Source: Syntrophorhabdaceae bacterium (GTDB lineage Bacteria; Desulfobacterota; Syntrophorhabdia; Syntrophorhabdales; Syntrophorhabdaceae). Taken from it: 64,000 nt of DNA. The translations under genes were made by a program, and so were the position numbers. The stretch spans positions 1 through 64,000 of the forward strand of contig DASXUJ010000134.1 of assembly GCA_036504895.1 (NCBI GenBank), in the 5' to 3' direction. This document shows, piece by piece, positions 49,171 to 57,561 of this stretch (positions within the stretch are counted from its first letter, which is position 1; the number at the start of each line of letters is the position of its first letter). The notes under the pieces were generated by a model. That model made no database searches. It was not told where the DNA came from and saw only the letters and a program-made list of their open reading frames with translations.

Positions 49171-51126
49171 CTATCCGGCAAGCCCCATATCTGCCCGCCC
49201 CGGGGTGATCTTTTGCCACACGACCACGAGCGCGATGAGCCCCATGCCGATGAGATCGAAGTATATGTTCGAATAGACGAGGAGGAGCCCCCCGACGATC
49301 AGGGCCACCCTCTCCCAGGCCGTGGTCCGTCTGAAAAGCCATGCGCTCGCACCTCCCGCGATTCCGGCGATGCCGATCATGGCGGTGAGGAAGGTCCAGA
49401 TCATATTCGGGACCGGGCCCTCCAGGAGCAGGCCGATGCCGTCGGGGGTGAGGACGAACATGAAAGGCACGATGAACGCGGGGATCGTATACTTCCATGC
49501 GAGCATCATGGTCTTAAAGGGGCTGCCGCCGGTCAGGGCTGCCGCCGCAAAGGGAGAGAGCGCCGTGGGCGGCGACACTTCGGAGAGCACCGCATAGTAG
49601 AAGATGAACATGTGGGCGGCAACCTCGGGCACCTTGAGCTGAATGAGCGCGGGAGCGGCGATCACCGCGCCGATGATATAGGTGGCCGTCACCGGGACCG
49701 CCAGGCCGATGACCCACATGAGGACGCCCGTAAAGAGGGCCGTGAGGAAGAGGCTCCCTCCCGCGTAGCCTATTATGATGCTCGAAAACTTCAAGCCCAG
49801 GCCGGTAAGGGTGACCACCCCCACGATCAGGCCCGCGCTCGCACAGGTACATGCCACGGAGAGGACCCCGAGAGAGCCGCCGCTCAGGGCGGTTATGGCC
49901 TTCTTATAGGTAAGAGCGGTATCCCGCCTGAGGTAACTCGTGAAGAAAGCCAGGACCGTGGCCCAGAATACGGCCCAGATGGGGCTGAAGCCTATGACCA
50001 TGAGTACCACGATCGCCACGAGAGACGAAAAGTGGTACCAGTACCTCCTCGTGAGAAGCCAGACGGATTCCCCGTCCCGGGTTTCGATTTTCTTCGCGCC
50101 GAAGCGTTTCGCGTCGAACTCCACCATGAGAAATATGGACCAGTAGTAGAGGACGGTAGGCACTATGGCCAGCTTGATCACCTGGAGATAGGAGATCTTC
50201 AGTATCTCCGCGATGAGGAAGGCCGCGGCGCCGAGCACGGGTGGAGAGATGATGGCACCGATCCCTCCTGCCGACAATAATCCCCCTGCCGATTCCTTAT
50301 CGTATCCCGCGCGCTTCAGCATGGGATAGGCGACCGAGCCCAATGTGACGGTGGTTGCCACGCCGCTGCCCGAGGGCCCTCCGAGCAGGAAAGAGGCCAG
50401 GGTCACGGTCCTGCCCGCGGAAGAGGGCTTCCCGCCCATGAGCCTGAAAGAAAAATCGATAAAGAACTTGCCGGCCCCGGTATGCTCAAGAATGGCGCCG
50501 TAGATGGTGAAGAGAATGATGAAGGTGGAAGAGACCTCGATGGGTACCCCGAATATGCCCTCGAGGGTCATGTACATGTGGCCGACTATCCGTTTCAACG
50601 TGTATCCCCGGTGGGTCCAGGGCGAGGGCAGCCAGGGCCCCACATAGGCATAGATCAGAAAGAGGGAGACCACTAAAGGCATGATCCAGCCCGTGCCGCG
50701 CCGGGTCGCTTCCAGGATAAGGACGATAAGGATGGAGCCGAACACCAGGTCCAGGGCGTTGGGCGTAACGGCCCGGTAAATGAACTCCTCGAAATCGACG
50801 AGCATATAGACTATGGTTGCCACGCCCATGAGAGCAAGGAGCACGTCATACCAGGCGATGGAGCGCAGCTTCTTCTTCGATGGAGGAAAGACGAGGTAGC
50901 TGAGAAAGAGCACCATGGCGACATGGAGGCCCCTCAGGACCTGGGTGGTGATGGTCGCCACTGCCGCATAGAGGTGAAAAAGGCTCATGGCCACCGCGAA
51001 CCAGGTGACGGCCTGCTGCTTCCACCCGGAAAGACGCCGGGTGACCCCTTCCTCTTCCTCTATGTATCTCTGCGCCTCCCTGAGGCGCTCTTCGGAGACC
51101 TGGCCGGTCGGCTCCCTTTGATCCAT
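49171..51126 (-). CDS. TRAP transporter fused permease (4TM plus 12TM)
   Basis: A 651-aa fusion of the small DctQ-like (4 TM) and large DctM-like (12 TM) subunits, as is normal in TAXI-type systems. The DctM signature G-G-P-S-G-S-G-V-A-T-T-V-T-L-G-S-V-A-Y-P-M is intact, as are G-G-I-G-A-I-I-S-P-P and the C-terminal E-V-S-P-P-T-A-L-S-P-F. ATG 51126 is preceded by GGGAGGAG. Upstream are DUF1850 and the TAXI binding protein. It imports an organic acid or related anion with a cation gradient. Confidence 0.93.
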   Translation of the reverse strand: MDQREPTGQVSEERLREAQRYIEEEEGVTRRLSGWKQQAVTWFAVAMSLFHLYAAVATITTQVLRGLHVAMVLFLSYLVFPPSKKKLRSIAWYDVLLALMGVATIVYMLVDFEEFIYRAVTPNALDLVFGSILIVLILEATRRGTGWIMPLVVSLFLIYAYVGPWLPSPWTHRGYTLKRIVGHMYMTLEGIFGVPIEVSSTFIILFTIYGAILEHTGAGKFFIDFSFRLMGGKPSSAGRTVTLASFLLGGPSGSGVATTVTLGSVAYPMLKRAGYDKESAGGLLSAGGIGAIISPPVLGAAAFLIAEILKISYLQVIKLAIVPTVLYYWSIFLMVEFDAKRFGAKKIETRDGESVWLLTRRYWYHFSSLVAIVVLMVIGFSPIWAVFWATVLAFFTSYLRRDTALTYKKAITALSGGSLGVLSVACTCASAGLIVGVVTLTGLGLKFSSIIIGYAGGSLFLTALFTGVLMWVIGLAVPVTATYIIGAVIAAPALIQLKVPEVAAHMFIFYYAVLSEVSPPTALSPFAAAALTGGSPFKTMMLAWKYTIPAFIVPFMFVLTPDGIGLLLEGPVPNMIWTFLTAMIGIAGIAGGASAWLFRRTTAWERVALIVGGLLLVYSNIYFDLIGMGLIALVVVWQKITPGRADMGLAG

Positions 51127-51153
51127 CACATGCTCCTCCCGCTCACATGGCCC

Positions 51154-51621
51154 CTAGGGCTCGCAACTTATGTCGCCCGGCCGGACCCGGATGGCCAGGG
51201 GCTCGGCGGCGGCGGCAACATCCTTCAGATGGAGGGTCCTCCCCCCGACAATCAGGCGGTGGTCTTTGTAGCTGGAGCTCCTGATCCTGATATCTCCCAC
51301 CTTCCTGTGCAACGTGGCGCTTCCGGTGCCGTCGGGCTCCAGTCCGTAATATTCGAATACCCCTGCCGAAGGGCTCTCGACCCTGACCACGAAGATACCC
51401 TCCCCGTCAATGTAGACAAGGCTTTCCCGCACGGGTGCCAAATATATGGAGTTGATAAATTCGAGATAAATTGGCTCCCCTTCCTTAAGAGGCAGGCACG
51501 CGCGCGCCTTTTCCGGCTCACCTCCGAGAACTAGGAGCTGCCGTTCGGGAATCCCGCCGGCCGGGGCTGTGCCGGCCCATGCGAGCATCGTCAGAAGAAG
51601 GCCTGCGCGAAGGAGCGCCAT
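51154..51621 (-). CDS. DUF1850 protein of the TRAP operon
   Basis: A 155-aa exported protein (signal peptide about 1-22). The pattern Y-L-E-F-I-N-S-I-Y-L-A-P-V-R-E-S-L, F-E-Y-Y-G-L and R-L-I-V-G-G-R-T-L is typical of DUF1850, which occurs between TAXI binding proteins and fused TRAP permeases. Role in the transporter is unknown. It starts 9 nt after the TAXI gene. Confidence 0.82.
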   Translation of the reverse strand: MALLRAGLLLTMLAWAGTAPAGGIPERQLLVLGGEPEKARACLPLKEGEPIYLEFINSIYLAPVRESLVYIDGEGIFVVRVESPSAGVFEYYGLEPDGTGSATLHRKVGDIRIRSSSYKDHRLIVGGRTLHLKDVAAAAEPLAIRVRPGDISCEP

Positions 51622-51630
51622 TACCCGGCC

Positions 51631-52596
51631 CTACATCTTTATGCCTTTTTCCTTAAAGAACTTTATTGCCCCCGGGTGGTAGGGGACCGGGGTCTTGATC
51701 ACCGCCCCCTGGAGGGTCAACTCCTTCGCCTCGGAGTGGACGGCAACCAGGTCCGCCTTATGGTCGAACATGGCCTTCAGTACCTTGTAGATGAGGTCAG
51801 GATCGGCGTCCGTGTTACAGACAAGCACATTCGGAATCCCGACCACACCCACGTCGCCCGTCATTTTCGGATATGCGGCCCTGGGGATGCTCTCCCTGGT
51901 ATAGATCTGTCCGTACTTCTGGAATATCTTCGGCAGCGCCGTGTCGGTGGGAACGAGCCTCATCGATACGCCGGGGCTGGCGGCGAGATCGAGGATCGCC
52001 CCGGTAGGAAGGCCGCCGACCCAGAAGAAGGCGTCGATCTTTCCGTCCCTTAGGGCATTGGCCGATTCGACCACGCTGAGACGGTCCCGCTTGATATCTT
52101 TGTCGGCCCGTATGCCGAAGGCTTCAAGGACCCGGAAGGCCACGACCTCGGTGCCGCTGCTCGGAGCCCCCGTCGAAACACGCTTCCCCTTGAGGTCGGC
52201 CACCGATTTGATGGGGCTACCGGAAAGGGTGACAAGGTGAAAGTAGCTCATGTACAACTGGGCTACCATCCTGACCGGCAGTTTGCCCCTGAAGAGCCCC
52301 TTCCCTTCCATCGCGTCATAGGCGAGGTCGGGATAGGCATAGCCGAGGTCCGCATCCCTGCTCGCCACGAGCTTCAGGTTGTCTACGGCCGCCGCCGTCA
52401 CCTCGGCGGTCGCCTCCACGCCGGGCACGTATTTGGAGATGACGTTCGCGATCGCCCCGCCGTAGGGATAATAGACACCCCCCGTGCCTCCCGTTGCAAT
52501 GGAAAGCCTCACCTTCTTCTGGCTCTTCTGGGCCCACGCGGACGAACATCCCATCACAAGACCGATGACCAACAAGACCGCCAATACACGCTTCAT
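51631..52596 (-). CDS. TAXI-family TRAP solute-binding protein
   Basis: A 321-aa periplasmic binding protein with a signal peptide (about 1-22, ending A-W-A-Q). The family hallmark is I-A-T-G-G-T-G-G-V-Y-Y-P-Y-G-G, followed by T-A-A-A-V-D-N-L and G-K-R-V-S-T-G-A-P-S-S-G-T-E. ATG 52596 has GGGAGGT upstream; a longer frame from 52704 lacks support. First gene of the TAXI / DUF1850 / permease operon. Ligand not predictable. Confidence 0.92.
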   Translation of the reverse strand: MKRVLAVLLVIGLVMGCSSAWAQKSQKKVRLSIATGGTGGVYYPYGGAIANVISKYVPGVEATAEVTAAAVDNLKLVASRDADLGYAYPDLAYDAMEGKGLFRGKLPVRMVAQLYMSYFHLVTLSGSPIKSVADLKGKRVSTGAPSSGTEVVAFRVLEAFGIRADKDIKRDRLSVVESANALRDGKIDAFFWVGGLPTGAILDLAASPGVSMRLVPTDTALPKIFQKYGQIYTRESIPRAAYPKMTGDVGVVGIPNVLVCNTDADPDLIYKVLKAMFDHKADLVAVHSEAKELTLQGAVIKTPVPYHPGAIKFFKEKGIKM

Positions 52597-53117
52597 GGAT
52601 AGACCTCCCGCATTTGACCTGATGCCGAAATTGAGATTCATGGGTCTCGCAAAATTATAAGGCAACCCCGATATGGGGGATATCTCGTCGGGGACAGAGG
52701 GCAAGGGAAACCGGAAATCGCATACCTTCCTTCCCGCATCAGCTAACCCAAACGGACGTTATCAGCAAAGATCTGAAGCAATCTGCCGAGAGGATATAAC
52801 GCGCCAACCCGTGTGTCAATGCCAAAATAGACCTGTATTTATAGGGTAATGCGGGCGGGCGTAGGAACGGTGAAACGAAGTTTCTGTCTGATCTCCCTTC
52901 TTGGCCATCGTCAGAATTAAACACCTTCCGGAAATGCTTTCCGACAGGGAAGACTTGAAAGTCTTTTCGCCCAAACTTATAGTGTGCTCAGATGGGCACG
53001 ATATAACCGTGAAGTGGAGAGCCGCATGAAAGCGAGGGCGCACACCGGAAGAGCTCATACGGCACGGCAAAGAAGCCCTGTTTCGGCTTTGGGTCACTTC
53101 AGAATCAGGAGGACAAT
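52597..53117. other. divergent intergenic region
   Basis: The 521 nt between the TAXI gene and the SGNH hydrolase hold the promoters of both but no credible gene. CCCCGA (52666-52671) and TCGGGG (52688-52693) form a hairpin in the TAXI leader region. I could not fix a -35/-10 pair with confidence. Confidence 0.5.
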
Positions 53118-55037
53118 ATGGGTACGAAGCGGTCAATCATCAGGGCAGTGTCAAACCTATCTATCGGCGTATTCATGCTGGTTTCTCTTCTGGTGCCCTA
53201 TTCCCGGGCGCAAGAGGCCGCAGGCCCCGGTTTCCCGACGAGGACCCTCGGCTCCGTGGCGGCTATCGGGGACAGCATAACCCAGGCGTTTAATGCGAAG
53301 TACTCCGACTTCGGGGACTGCCGGTACATCGACACGCCCGAGTACAATTTTTCAACGAGCAAAACAGTCAACACGACTTTCAGTATCGCGGAGCGGGCCA
53401 CCGCATACAAGGGCAGTACGGTTCCCACCGCCAACTTCGCTGCAGACGGAGCCCGGATGTCTTCCGGCGCTGACCAGGCGGCCGCGGTGAAGACCTGGGC
53501 ATCGGGTCAGGCCGCGCCGCATCTGATAACTGTTTTTCTGGGTCACAACGACCTCTGCGCGGGAGGAAAGGACAAGATTCAGATCTCGTGCTCGCGCGCC
53601 GATCGGGACCCGAACAACTATTGCCGGACCTCCACCTTTTTTTACGAACTGCAGATGCGCCAGATGCTCGATGTGCTCGTCACCATTCCAAGCTCCCAAA
53701 TTGCGATCATCCATCCGATCAGGGTATCCCAGCTCTGCAACTTCGCCACGGAAAAGGTCGTGGATACGCCTTTGCTTACCCTTAGTTGCCAGGACCTGTG
53801 GGCGTTGCCTAACCTCTTCGGCGAGGATGGTGTCTGCCCCTCACTGACGAGCTGCACCCCCGACCGCATCGCCGATGCCTATACAACCTGGGTCAGCTAT
53901 CGTGACATCGGCGAAAGACTCGTTGGAGAATACAACCAGGTGGGCGCGGGTCAGGCCATCCCTCCCAACCCGACCTTTGGCACGGGCGGCGTGGTCAGGG
54001 CGAGCGAAGTCTTCCTGCAAACGACCGACGCCATCGGCAATCAGAGGTTTAACTATACGAATGCATTCGGCAACGTGATGCTGAGTGTATGTGAGTGCTA
54101 CCATCCCAGCAAGTTCGGCCAGAACCTGCTGGCCGGTTCTCTTTGGGGCGGCGTCACCTGCAGCTCCACGACCCCATGCTGCAACGATAACGTCCAGGGC
54201 GACTCCGATACCGATAAGGGCCTTTGTAATCACTTCACCACCAGCGGCTCCATGAACGGTCTCTGGGGCGCGGGTGAGCCCAGGGCCCTCAGGGTAGTTA
54301 AGACGGGCAACGGGACAGGGCTGGTCACGAGCACCCCGGGCGGGATCAACTGTGGTAATGACTGCAATGAGTTTTTCACGCAAGGTACAGTTGTCGCCCT
54401 CACCCCTTCGGCTTCCGTAAACTCCACATTCGCCGGCTGGAGTGGAGGGGGGTGTTCAGGTACCGGCGCCTGCAGCGTTACGATGGATTCGGCAAAGTCA
54501 GTGACGGCTGCCTTTATGGGACCCCAGAAACTGACGGTGACAAAACAAAGGGTCAGTAACGGCACCGGGACGGTCGCCAGCGACCCTTCCGGCATAAGCT
54601 GCCCTACAGGCTGTACGCGCACCAATGCGATCTATCCCTTCCAGCAGAACGTCACCCTCACCGCCATCGCGGATAGCAGCTCCGTCTTCACCGGCTGGCT
54701 CCCCGTCGCCCTCTGCCCGGGCACGAGTCCCTGCACGGTTACCATGGATAAGGCAAGAAACATTACTGCGAAATTCACGGGGCCTCAGACCCTGACGGTA
54801 AGGAAGGTATCGATAAGAAAGGGAACGGGTACCGTCACAAGCTCGCCCGGGGCCATCAACTGCGGCCCAACCTGTAAGGACAGGTTTACCTACAACACTT
54901 CCGTTGTCCTTACCGCACAAGCAGGTACCGGCTCCGTATTCTCGGGCTGGCTCCCTGCCTCCATCTGCCCGGGCACCGGTCCCTGCATGGTTACCATGGA
55001 TAAGGCAAGAAACATTGCAGCGAAGTTCACCAAATAA
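53118..55037 (+). CDS. secreted SGNH/GDSL hydrolase with three Cys-rich C-terminal repeats
   Basis: A 639-aa exported protein (signal peptide about 1-32). The hydrolase domain (about 45-385) shows block I A-I-G-D-S-I-T-Q-A, block III G-H-N-D-L-C and a block V His in E-C-Y-H-P-S-K-F-G-Q, with Glu where Asp usually precedes the His. Three repeats of about 80 residues follow (see repeat entry), each with paired cysteines and F-x-G-W plus V-T-M-D. Esterase or acyl-hydrolase activity on a surface polymer is likely. The gene stands alone. Confidence 0.82.
   Translation: MGTKRSIIRAVSNLSIGVFMLVSLLVPYSRAQEAAGPGFPTRTLGSVAAIGDSITQAFNAKYSDFGDCRYIDTPEYNFSTSKTVNTTFSIAERATAYKGSTVPTANFAADGARMSSGADQAAAVKTWASGQAAPHLITVFLGHNDLCAGGKDKIQISCSRADRDPNNYCRTSTFFYELQMRQMLDVLVTIPSSQIAIIHPIRVSQLCNFATEKVVDTPLLTLSCQDLWALPNLFGEDGVCPSLTSCTPDRIADAYTTWVSYRDIGERLVGEYNQVGAGQAIPPNPTFGTGGVVRASEVFLQTTDAIGNQRFNYTNAFGNVMLSVCECYHPSKFGQNLLAGSLWGGVTCSSTTPCCNDNVQGDSDTDKGLCNHFTTSGSMNGLWGAGEPRALRVVKTGNGTGLVTSTPGGINCGNDCNEFFTQGTVVALTPSASVNSTFAGWSGGGCSGTGACSVTMDSAKSVTAAFMGPQKLTVTKQRVSNGTGTVASDPSGISCPTGCTRTNAIYPFQQNVTLTAIADSSSVFTGWLPVALCPGTSPCTVTMDKARNITAKFTGPQTLTVRKVSIRKGTGTVTSSPGAINCGPTCKDRFTYNTSVVLTAQAGTGSVFSGWLPASICPGTGPCMVTMDKARNIAAKFTK
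54287..55034 (+). repeat. three tandem ~245-bp coding repeats
   Basis: Start points are near 54287, 54534 and 54792. Each encodes L-x-V-x-K followed by G-T-G-x-V-x-S-x-P-x-G-I-x-C, then a C-x-x-x-F/T block, F-x-G-W and C-x-V-T-M-D-x-A-K/R. The second and third copies are most alike (ATGGATAAGGCAAGAAACAT occurs in both). They resemble divergent InlB-type B-repeats used as surface-exposed stalks. Confidence 0.75.
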
Positions 55038-55432
55038 GGTACTGGCGGATGACGAGAGGGGTGCGCCGTGATGAAGGGGATTCAGGCTGAATGGTTGATA
55101 TCGTTGGATAGTTTCTTTTTGCAACTTGGTGTTGACAGGGGAATATAGGATGTCCCCTAAAATTCTTTTCTGAAACATAACCTTCCGGCGATCTATCATA
55201 TCTTTTGTCACCAGGGAAGAGAGCGAACCATATTCCCTCCGGGAGGGGGAAAACAAGGGCATCCGCCGATTTTCCTTTGACATCAGGCGTCAAATCGTCA
55301 TAAGACTTACCGGTACCGGAAGAAGATTACCTCATTAATGGATGCTTCGAAAGCATAGGCTTAGCGAGCCGGGCCGCAAAGCGCCCTCCGGCCGATTATG
55401 ACGTTATCAAGATGATCTAAGGATTGGATAGA
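55038..55432. other. intergenic region, nothing recognised
   Basis: The 395 nt between the hydrolase and the MFS gene hold only minus-strand frames antisense to the hydrolase tail, without ribosome sites. No clear repeat, tRNA or terminator was found. Confidence 0.5.
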
Positions 55433-56623
55433 ATGGAAAAGCGTGTCATAGGCGTCGTTACTGCCGGTTTCTTTACACTTTTTATTGCATTTGCGGTCAG
55501 ATATTCCTATGGACTGATTCTGCCCTACATGCTGTCCACCCTTGCAATATCGAAAACCGAGGCGGGAGTCATTTTCTCGTCCTATTTTGTTACGGCTACC
55601 ATCTTTTCGCCTTTGATGGGCATTCTCGCGGACCGATTCAATACAAAGCTTATTCTCACCGTTTTTGTGGCTATTCTGGGCGCCGGTACGTGCCTCATGT
55701 CCTTCTCCTCCTCGGTCGTGCAGGCCTCCATTTTCTTCGCCATAATAGGGATCGGCCATTCGGCGTGCTGGGCCCCGGTTGTTGCGGTGGTCATGCGATG
55801 GGTCAGCCCGAAGAGGAGAGGCATAGCTATTTCGGTGGTAGACCTTGGGACTACGGTCGGCATTGCCGTATGGAGCGTTATCGTGCCGATCATCATCAGG
55901 GACCATAGCTGGAGAACCGTATGGCTCGCCCTCGGTGTCACCGCACTGGTGGTGGCGGGTATGAATTTCTTCCTTATAAAGAATCACCCGGAGACCCCGG
56001 CCGGCGTCCAGGAAAGGGTGCAGGTTCCCGTCAAAAGGTCATACAAGGTAGTTTTCGGAGATCCAAAGTTCTATCTGATCGGGTTTTCTTACCTGTGCAT
56101 CAGCTTTTCCATACTGATCCCCTTTACGTTCCTGACAAGCTATGCGACGCAGAAATTGACCATACCCTATGCCTCTGCCACGGGTCTCTTACTGGTGATA
56201 GCGGTCGCGGGAACAATAGGCAAGCTGATCCTCGGACATGTGTCGGACAAAGTGGGGCGGCTCGAAATTATGATGCTTTGCGGGCTGCTTACGGCTTTCG
56301 GGGCATTCGGCATGGCCTATTCCCATCAACTGTCGACTTTATGCATAGTATCAGCCATATTCGGTATCGGCTACGGAACCCTCTGGGCAGTCTATGCCGC
56401 CTCTGCGCGGGATCTATTCCCTGCGGATTATTCCGGCAGCATTATTGGTTTCTGGACCTTGTTTCACGGCCTGGGTTCGATTATCGCCCCTATATTGAGC
56501 GGCTGGATCATCGATAGAACCGGCGCCTACACCTGGGCATTTGTGATGGCCGCGTCAGCCTCCTTGTTATCACTCTTGCTGCTGTTGCCGGTAAGGAGGC
56601 TCAGCAGGAAAAGTGAAATGTAA
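55433..56623 (+). CDS. MFS transporter, monocarboxylate/OFA-like
   Basis: A 396-aa permease with 12 predicted spans in two halves separated by a basic central loop (about 185-210). MFS signature A pattern is G-I-L-A-D-R-F-N-T-K (about 60-70), repeated as G-H-V-S-D-K-V-G-R in the second half. The overall pattern resembles monocarboxylate or oxalate/formate-type carriers. ATG 55433 has AAGGA upstream; a TTG three codons earlier is possible. Single gene; substrate unknown. Confidence 0.85.
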   Translation: MEKRVIGVVTAGFFTLFIAFAVRYSYGLILPYMLSTLAISKTEAGVIFSSYFVTATIFSPLMGILADRFNTKLILTVFVAILGAGTCLMSFSSSVVQASIFFAIIGIGHSACWAPVVAVVMRWVSPKRRGIAISVVDLGTTVGIAVWSVIVPIIIRDHSWRTVWLALGVTALVVAGMNFFLIKNHPETPAGVQERVQVPVKRSYKVVFGDPKFYLIGFSYLCISFSILIPFTFLTSYATQKLTIPYASATGLLLVIAVAGTIGKLILGHVSDKVGRLEIMMLCGLLTAFGAFGMAYSHQLSTLCIVSAIFGIGYGTLWAVYAASARDLFPADYSGSIIGFWTLFHGLGSIIAPILSGWIIDRTGAYTWAFVMAASASLLSLLLLLPVRRLSRKSEM

Positions 56624-56633
56624 AGCCCTTGCC

Positions 56634-56912
56634 TCACCTGTTGTGCCCCTTACCCGTGAGTTCCTGCTCTATCCTGTCGGACAGAAAAATCTTGATCAAG
56701 GATTGATAGGGTACGTCGCGCTTATTTGCCAATAATTTCAGTTCTTCGAGCATGGATTCGGGAAGACGGAGAGAGATTGTTTTCACCGAGGGCCTCAGGT
56801 TGGCCAGCGTGAGCCTCTCCGCCTTTTTCCAGTCAATATATTCCGTGGAATCGTGACTTTGCCAGAACTTCCTTTCTTCCTCTTCACTCTTGAACTGCGG
56901 GATCTTCTTCAT
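56634..56912 (-). CDS. brnA: BrnA-type antitoxin (CopG-like)
   Basis: A 92-aa antitoxin. P-Q-F-K-S-E-E-E-E-R-K-F-W-Q-S-H-D-S-T-E-Y-I-D-W at the N-terminus and T-I-S-L-R-L-P-E-S-M-L-E-E-L-K-L-L-A-N-K-R-D-V-P-Y-Q-S-L-I-K in a ribbon-helix-helix domain are typical of BrnA/COG5304. Its start overlaps the toxin gene by 29 nt, so the two are translated together. It should bind BrnT and repress the operon. Confidence 0.88.
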   Translation of the reverse strand: MKKIPQFKSEEEERKFWQSHDSTEYIDWKKAERLTLANLRPSVKTISLRLPESMLEELKLLANKRDVPYQSLIKIFLSDRIEQELTGKGHNR

Positions 56913-57207
56913 GGGTTTGATACGCCCTCCTCTCTTTCTTTTTCATGTCTCTCGCGGATATGATTCGCAATTTGTCCTCGCGAATGGTGAAAACCGGAAA
57001 CAAAAACCTGCCGGAGTCCGTCTGTCCCAACACATAGAAGCAGTTTTCGTTCTCCGAGTGCTTTTCGTCATCACCCGCCACCACAGGAATATTGAAGAAA
57101 ATTTGCTCGCATTCACCCGGTGTGACGTTGTGCCTGGTCCTGATCTTCTCGGAATTGTGCGTATCCCATTCGAAACCGGTGCAATTCGCGAGAATGTCAG
57201 ATATCAT
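56884..57207 (-). CDS. brnT: BrnT-type ribonuclease toxin
   Basis: A 107-aa toxin of the BrnT (DUF497) family. Pattern: F-E-W-D-T-H-N-S-E-K-I-R-T-R-H-N-V-T-P-G-E-C-E-Q-I-F-F-N and R-I-I-S-A-R-D-M-K-K-K-E-R-R-A-Y. The start at 57207 gives the family's normal length and N-terminus; the frame is open farther upstream into a dispersed repeat, which argues against the longer version. Members are RelE-like mRNA nucleases. Confidence 0.88.
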   Translation of the reverse strand: MISDILANCTGFEWDTHNSEKIRTRHNVTPGECEQIFFNIPVVAGDDEKHSENENCFYVLGQTDSGRFLFPVFTIREDKLRIISARDMKKKERRAYQTHEEDPAVQE

Positions 57208-57267
57208 ATTTATCGTATATCGCTCACATATACATCCGTCAATTCCGCTCCGCAAGGAGACGCCATA

Positions 57268-57349
57268 GGGCACGGGCGGAGCATGGCGCCGCGGATGGGC
57301 CTTTTGTGTCAATTCCACACTCCCGGCTAGAGCGAGGGCCGTGGCCTCA
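57268..57349. repeat. 82-bp dispersed repeat, copy B
   Basis: Matches 36822-36902 in about 77 of 82 positions with one inserted G. It lies 60 nt upstream of the brnT start, so it may have brought or broken regulatory sequences there. Confidence 0.75.
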
Positions 57350-57486
57350 AACCGACTTCAGCGCTCGTCCGCCCGCAGGACCCCATAAATACGAGTCTAT
57401 TTTCGGCATTTCTTCCACCGCCAGGGCCCCCACGAGGATTTCCCCGGCAGCCTCGGCTTAAGTGCCCGGGGGATGGCATTATATCC

Positions 57487-57516
57487 TTGAATGGCGTCAA
57501 TTTTAGCGCCTATAAT
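57487..57516 (+). promoter_or_regulatory. sigma-70 promoter of the flavoprotein gene
   Basis: TTGAAT (57487-57492), 18-bp spacer and a perfect TATAAT (57511-57516). The predicted transcript starts near 57523, giving a leader of about 40 nt before ATG 57562. Confidence 0.65.
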
Positions 57517-57561
57517 AGAATATCTGGAAGCAACGCTGAATCTGATATGAGGAGGTTTTAT

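Larger units (their letters stand above)
57208..57561. other. divergent intergenic region with repeat and promoter
   Basis: The 354 nt between brnT and the flavoprotein gene carry the second copy of the 82-bp dispersed repeat (57268-57349) and a good promoter for the flavoprotein (57487-57516). No gene is seen. Confidence 0.65.

Noticed and set aside
49147-50280. 377-codon plus-strand frame across the TRAP permease
   Set aside because: Antisense to a protein with intact TRAP signatures; extremely charged composition typical of shadow frames in high-GC DNA.
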